Assembly: GCF_042854845.1 (NCBI RefSeq)
Contig: NZ_AP031498.1
Span: 4,154,001 to 4,218,000, forward strand
From: Maricurvus nonylphenolicus
GTDB taxonomy: Bacteria; Pseudomonadota; Gammaproteobacteria; Pseudomonadales; Cellvibrionaceae
Length of the DNA: 64,000 bases
Reading direction: 5' to 3'
Shown here: positions 62,478-64,000 of the stretch, in pieces
Layout: every line of letters begins with the position of its first letter
Position numbering within the stretch: position 1 is the stretch's first letter
The notes under the pieces: generated by a model
Database searches by the model: none
The model's input: the letters and a program-made list of their open reading frames with translations, nothing else
Told to the model about the DNA's origin: nothing
Position numbers and translations under genes: made by a program

Positions 62478-63173
62478 ATGCTGCCAAAAGTCAAAATATG
62501 CGGTGTTACACAGGCGGAAGTAATAAAACACCTGGATAATCTGGGTGTTTCCTACGCCGGTCTGTGGCACGGCATTCCTGAGGGGAAATACAACCTCAGC
62601 CTGGCCGAGCTTACAGCGCTAACATCGATACCGGTGCAAAATGTCTCTTTCACTATGGTCACACTCAACAGTGAGCTTGATTTTTTGTCACAGGCTATAG
62701 AGCTGGCTCATATCAACGCCATACAGTTTCACGGCTTCACACTGCCCTCTGTGATCGAAAAAATAAAGCATCAATATGGCCATTCAATAGAGATTTTAAA
62801 AGTTATCCACATTAAGGATAACCAGTGCCTCGAAGGCGGGTTTATTCAACGCTATATAGACGCAGGCTGTGATGCACTGATTCTTGATAGTTACCAGGAT
62901 AACACCCGCATCGGCAGTACCGGCATCAGGCTTGAGCAGCATGTTATAACAGACTTTGTATCCACCTGGGGAAATCAGATAAGCATAATGATTGCAGGCG
63001 GACTAAGTGAAAACACCATTCCCGAACTTATCACTTCAACCATGCCTTTCGGTATTGATATAGACAGTGCCGCCAGACACAACGGTATTATTAACCGAGA
63101 ACGTGTCACTGCAATAATGACGAGCGTCGCGAGTGCTTCAATGCCGAGATTGGAGACAACAACAGTAATATAA
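62478..63173 (+). CDS. TrpF-like phosphoribosylanthranilate isomerase-family protein
   Basis: A 231-residue (beta/alpha)8-barrel protein of the PRAI/TrpF family. The start PKVKICGVT with the general-base Cys8, the Asp in ALILDSYQDNTRIGSTG and IMIAGGLSENTIPELI match the family. The usual GVDVSSGVE phosphate-binding end is altered to GIDIDSAARHNGI. No other trp genes are near, and its place between a carrier protein and an ectoine-synthase-type gene suggests recruitment for a sugar-amine or ring isomerisation step of the pathway rather than tryptophan synthesis. Confidence 0.8.
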   Translation: MLPKVKICGVTQAEVIKHLDNLGVSYAGLWHGIPEGKYNLSLAELTALTSIPVQNVSFTMVTLNSELDFLSQAIELAHINAIQFHGFTLPSVIEKIKHQYGHSIEILKVIHIKDNQCLEGGFIQRYIDAGCDALILDSYQDNTRIGSTGIRLEQHVITDFVSTWGNQISIMIAGGLSENTIPELITSTMPFGIDIDSAARHNGIINRERVTAIMTSVASASMPRLETTTVI

Positions 63174-63184
63174 AAGGTGAGATT

Positions 63185-63568
63185 ATGATTGTTCGCAGCA
63201 TAGAAGACATTATCAACAGCGATAGAAATGTAGCCTGGGGCAACGGCCAAAGCCGACGCTTCCTGGTTGAAAGCGATACCATGGGTTACAGCTTAACCGA
63301 CACTATCATCAACGCTGGCACCACGTCTTTACTGGAATACAAGAATCACCTGGAAGCCTGCTACTGCATTGAAGGCGAAGGCACGGTAGAAACCGTAGAT
63401 GAAGGCAAGATTTACTCCATCAAAGCCGGAACCATGTACGCGTTGGATAAAAATGACAAGCACTATCTAACCGCACATACCACCATGCGCCTGGTTTGCG
63501 TATTTCTTCCTGCGCTGGAAGGGCATGAAGTACATAACCTGGCAGCAGAAGAAAGCTCTTGTTATTAA
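63185..63568 (+). CDS. ectC: Ectoine synthase-family cupin
   Basis: A 127-residue cupin of the ectoine synthase family, which closes the tetrahydropyrimidine ring of ectoine by water elimination. The start MIVRSIEDI and LLEYKNHLEACYCIEGEG are typical. Residues fall at the positions reported for iron binding in the Paenibacillus lautus enzyme (Glu57, Tyr85, His93), and Cys105, Phe107, Glu115 and His117 are also kept; the usual Trp near 21 and Asn38 are not. EctA and EctB are absent, so it is an orphan; the substrate is probably not the ectoine precursor but a related amide in this pathway. Confidence 0.87.
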   Translation: MIVRSIEDIINSDRNVAWGNGQSRRFLVESDTMGYSLTDTIINAGTTSLLEYKNHLEACYCIEGEGTVETVDEGKIYSIKAGTMYALDKNDKHYLTAHTTMRLVCVFLPALEGHEVHNLAAEESSCY

Positions 63569-63613
63569 TTCAATAAAAACCAAACGTCTATATAGGTTGA
63601 TGAAATATTCCTT

Positions 63614-64000
63614 ATGACCAATACAGAAGATAATCCTTACCTTACGCCTACAGAGATTATTGACAGCGATCACCCGACGGTAGTGGCCTATGCTGCTGAA
63701 ATCACGAACGGTGATCTTTCCGATCCTGTAACCGTTGCGATCACGCTCTACAATCGGGTACGTGATGATATTTTATACAACCCCTATATCGCCTATCACC
63801 GTGAGGAGTCTTACCAAGCCAGTAACGTCTTGATGCAAGGAAAAGGCTACTGTGTCAGTAAAGCTTCTCTATTGTGTGCTCTTGGCCGAGCTTGCGGAAT
63901 TCCTTCACGTGTCGGCTTTGCCACGGTCAGAAACCATATTGCCACTAAACAGCTTATCGACACCATGGGCTCTAACGAATTTGTCTACCATGGCTATACC
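63614..64000 (+). CDS. Transglutaminase-like protein, cut by the window edge
   Basis: A frame open from ATG 63614 to the last base (129 codons), 45 bases after the ectoine-synthase-type gene. The visible part is a transglutaminase-like fold: VRDDILYNPYIAYHREE, the Cys motif GKGYCVSKASLLCA and the His motif EFVYHGYT, with the third catalytic residue beyond the edge. It is a clear homologue of the protein at 42948-43625. In a biosynthetic setting such a protein could form or break an amide bond on a thioester, as AdmF does in andrimid synthesis; this is inference. Confidence 0.8.
   Translation, partial: MTNTEDNPYLTPTEIIDSDHPTVVAYAAEITNGDLSDPVTVAITLYNRVRDDILYNPYIAYHREESYQASNVLMQGKGYCVSKASLLCALGRACGIPSRVGFATVRNHIATKQLIDTMGSNEFVYHGYT

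Noticed and set aside
63185..63568. An ectoine biosynthesis operon
   Set aside because: Only the EctC-type gene is present; ectA, ectB and ectD are absent, and the neighbours are carrier-protein genes.
1..64000. CRISPR arrays, tRNA, rRNA, prophage or integrase genes
   Set aside because: No regularly spaced direct repeats and no tRNA/rRNA-like sequence were noticed, and no phage or integrase protein is encoded.

Overview
The window comes from a Gammaproteobacterium. The block lptC-lptA-lptB-rpoN-hpf-ptsN-rapZ-npr, the order murA-hisG-hisD, and the number of TonB, acyl-CoA dehydrogenase and Baeyer-Villiger type genes suggest an environmental, probably marine, lipid-using member (Cellvibrionales-like). 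That placement is inference; no rRNA or tRNA gene was seen to fix it.

Layout. 77-2514: end of a Tad/Flp pilus locus (two TadE-type pseudopilins and a vWA TadG). 2542-7535 (minus): hisD, hisG, murA, ibaG and a solitary mlaC, with a 763-base gap holding two large nested-hairpin repeats. 7771-17799 (plus): envelope and regulation core (yrbG, kdsD, lptCAB, rpoN, hpf, ptsN, rapZ, npr, mgtE, darP). The usual neighbours mlaFED, mlaB and kdsC are missing from their places. 17990-21867: small housekeeping and hypothetical genes with REP-like and MITE-like repeats.

21991-36760: a catabolic island around a TetR regulator. It holds a TonB receptor, a Baeyer-Villiger-type monooxygenase, a saccharopine-dehydrogenase-like protein, a GPH symporter, a penicillin-acylase-family hydrolase, a tandem acyl-CoA dehydrogenase pair (the second lacks the catalytic Glu), an acetoacetate-decarboxylase-like protein and an alpha/beta hydrolase. 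Five copies of one palindrome, CAAGYATTTACTTG, sit in front of its transcription units, which makes this a self-contained regulon read directly from the DNA.

36873-49221: mixed genes (methyltransferase, AidB-like dehydrogenase, AraC regulator, BKACE enzyme, BLUF photoreceptor, transglutaminase-like protein, half-length antiporter, CBS protein, periplasmic binding protein, chemoreceptor, NnrU, DUF4345).

49264-64000 (runs off the right edge): an unusual divergent biosynthetic cluster. The rightward operon has an acyl-CoA dehydrogenase, a stand-alone adenylation enzyme and a carrier protein, the trio that makes pyrrolyl-S-carrier from proline in prodigiosin, pyoluteorin and anatoxin-type pathways. 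It continues with a TrpF-like isomerase, an orphan ectoine-synthase-type cupin and a transglutaminase-like protein. The leftward operon has a FabB-like ketosynthase, an acyl carrier protein, an HMG-CoA reductase with its catalytic residues intact, an Fe-S/FAD oxidoreductase, UbiD, an RND exporter, a LolA-like protein and UbiX. A lux-box-like 20-bp palindrome lies between the two operons. I know of no described pathway with this gene set, and it is the best candidate here for a new system.
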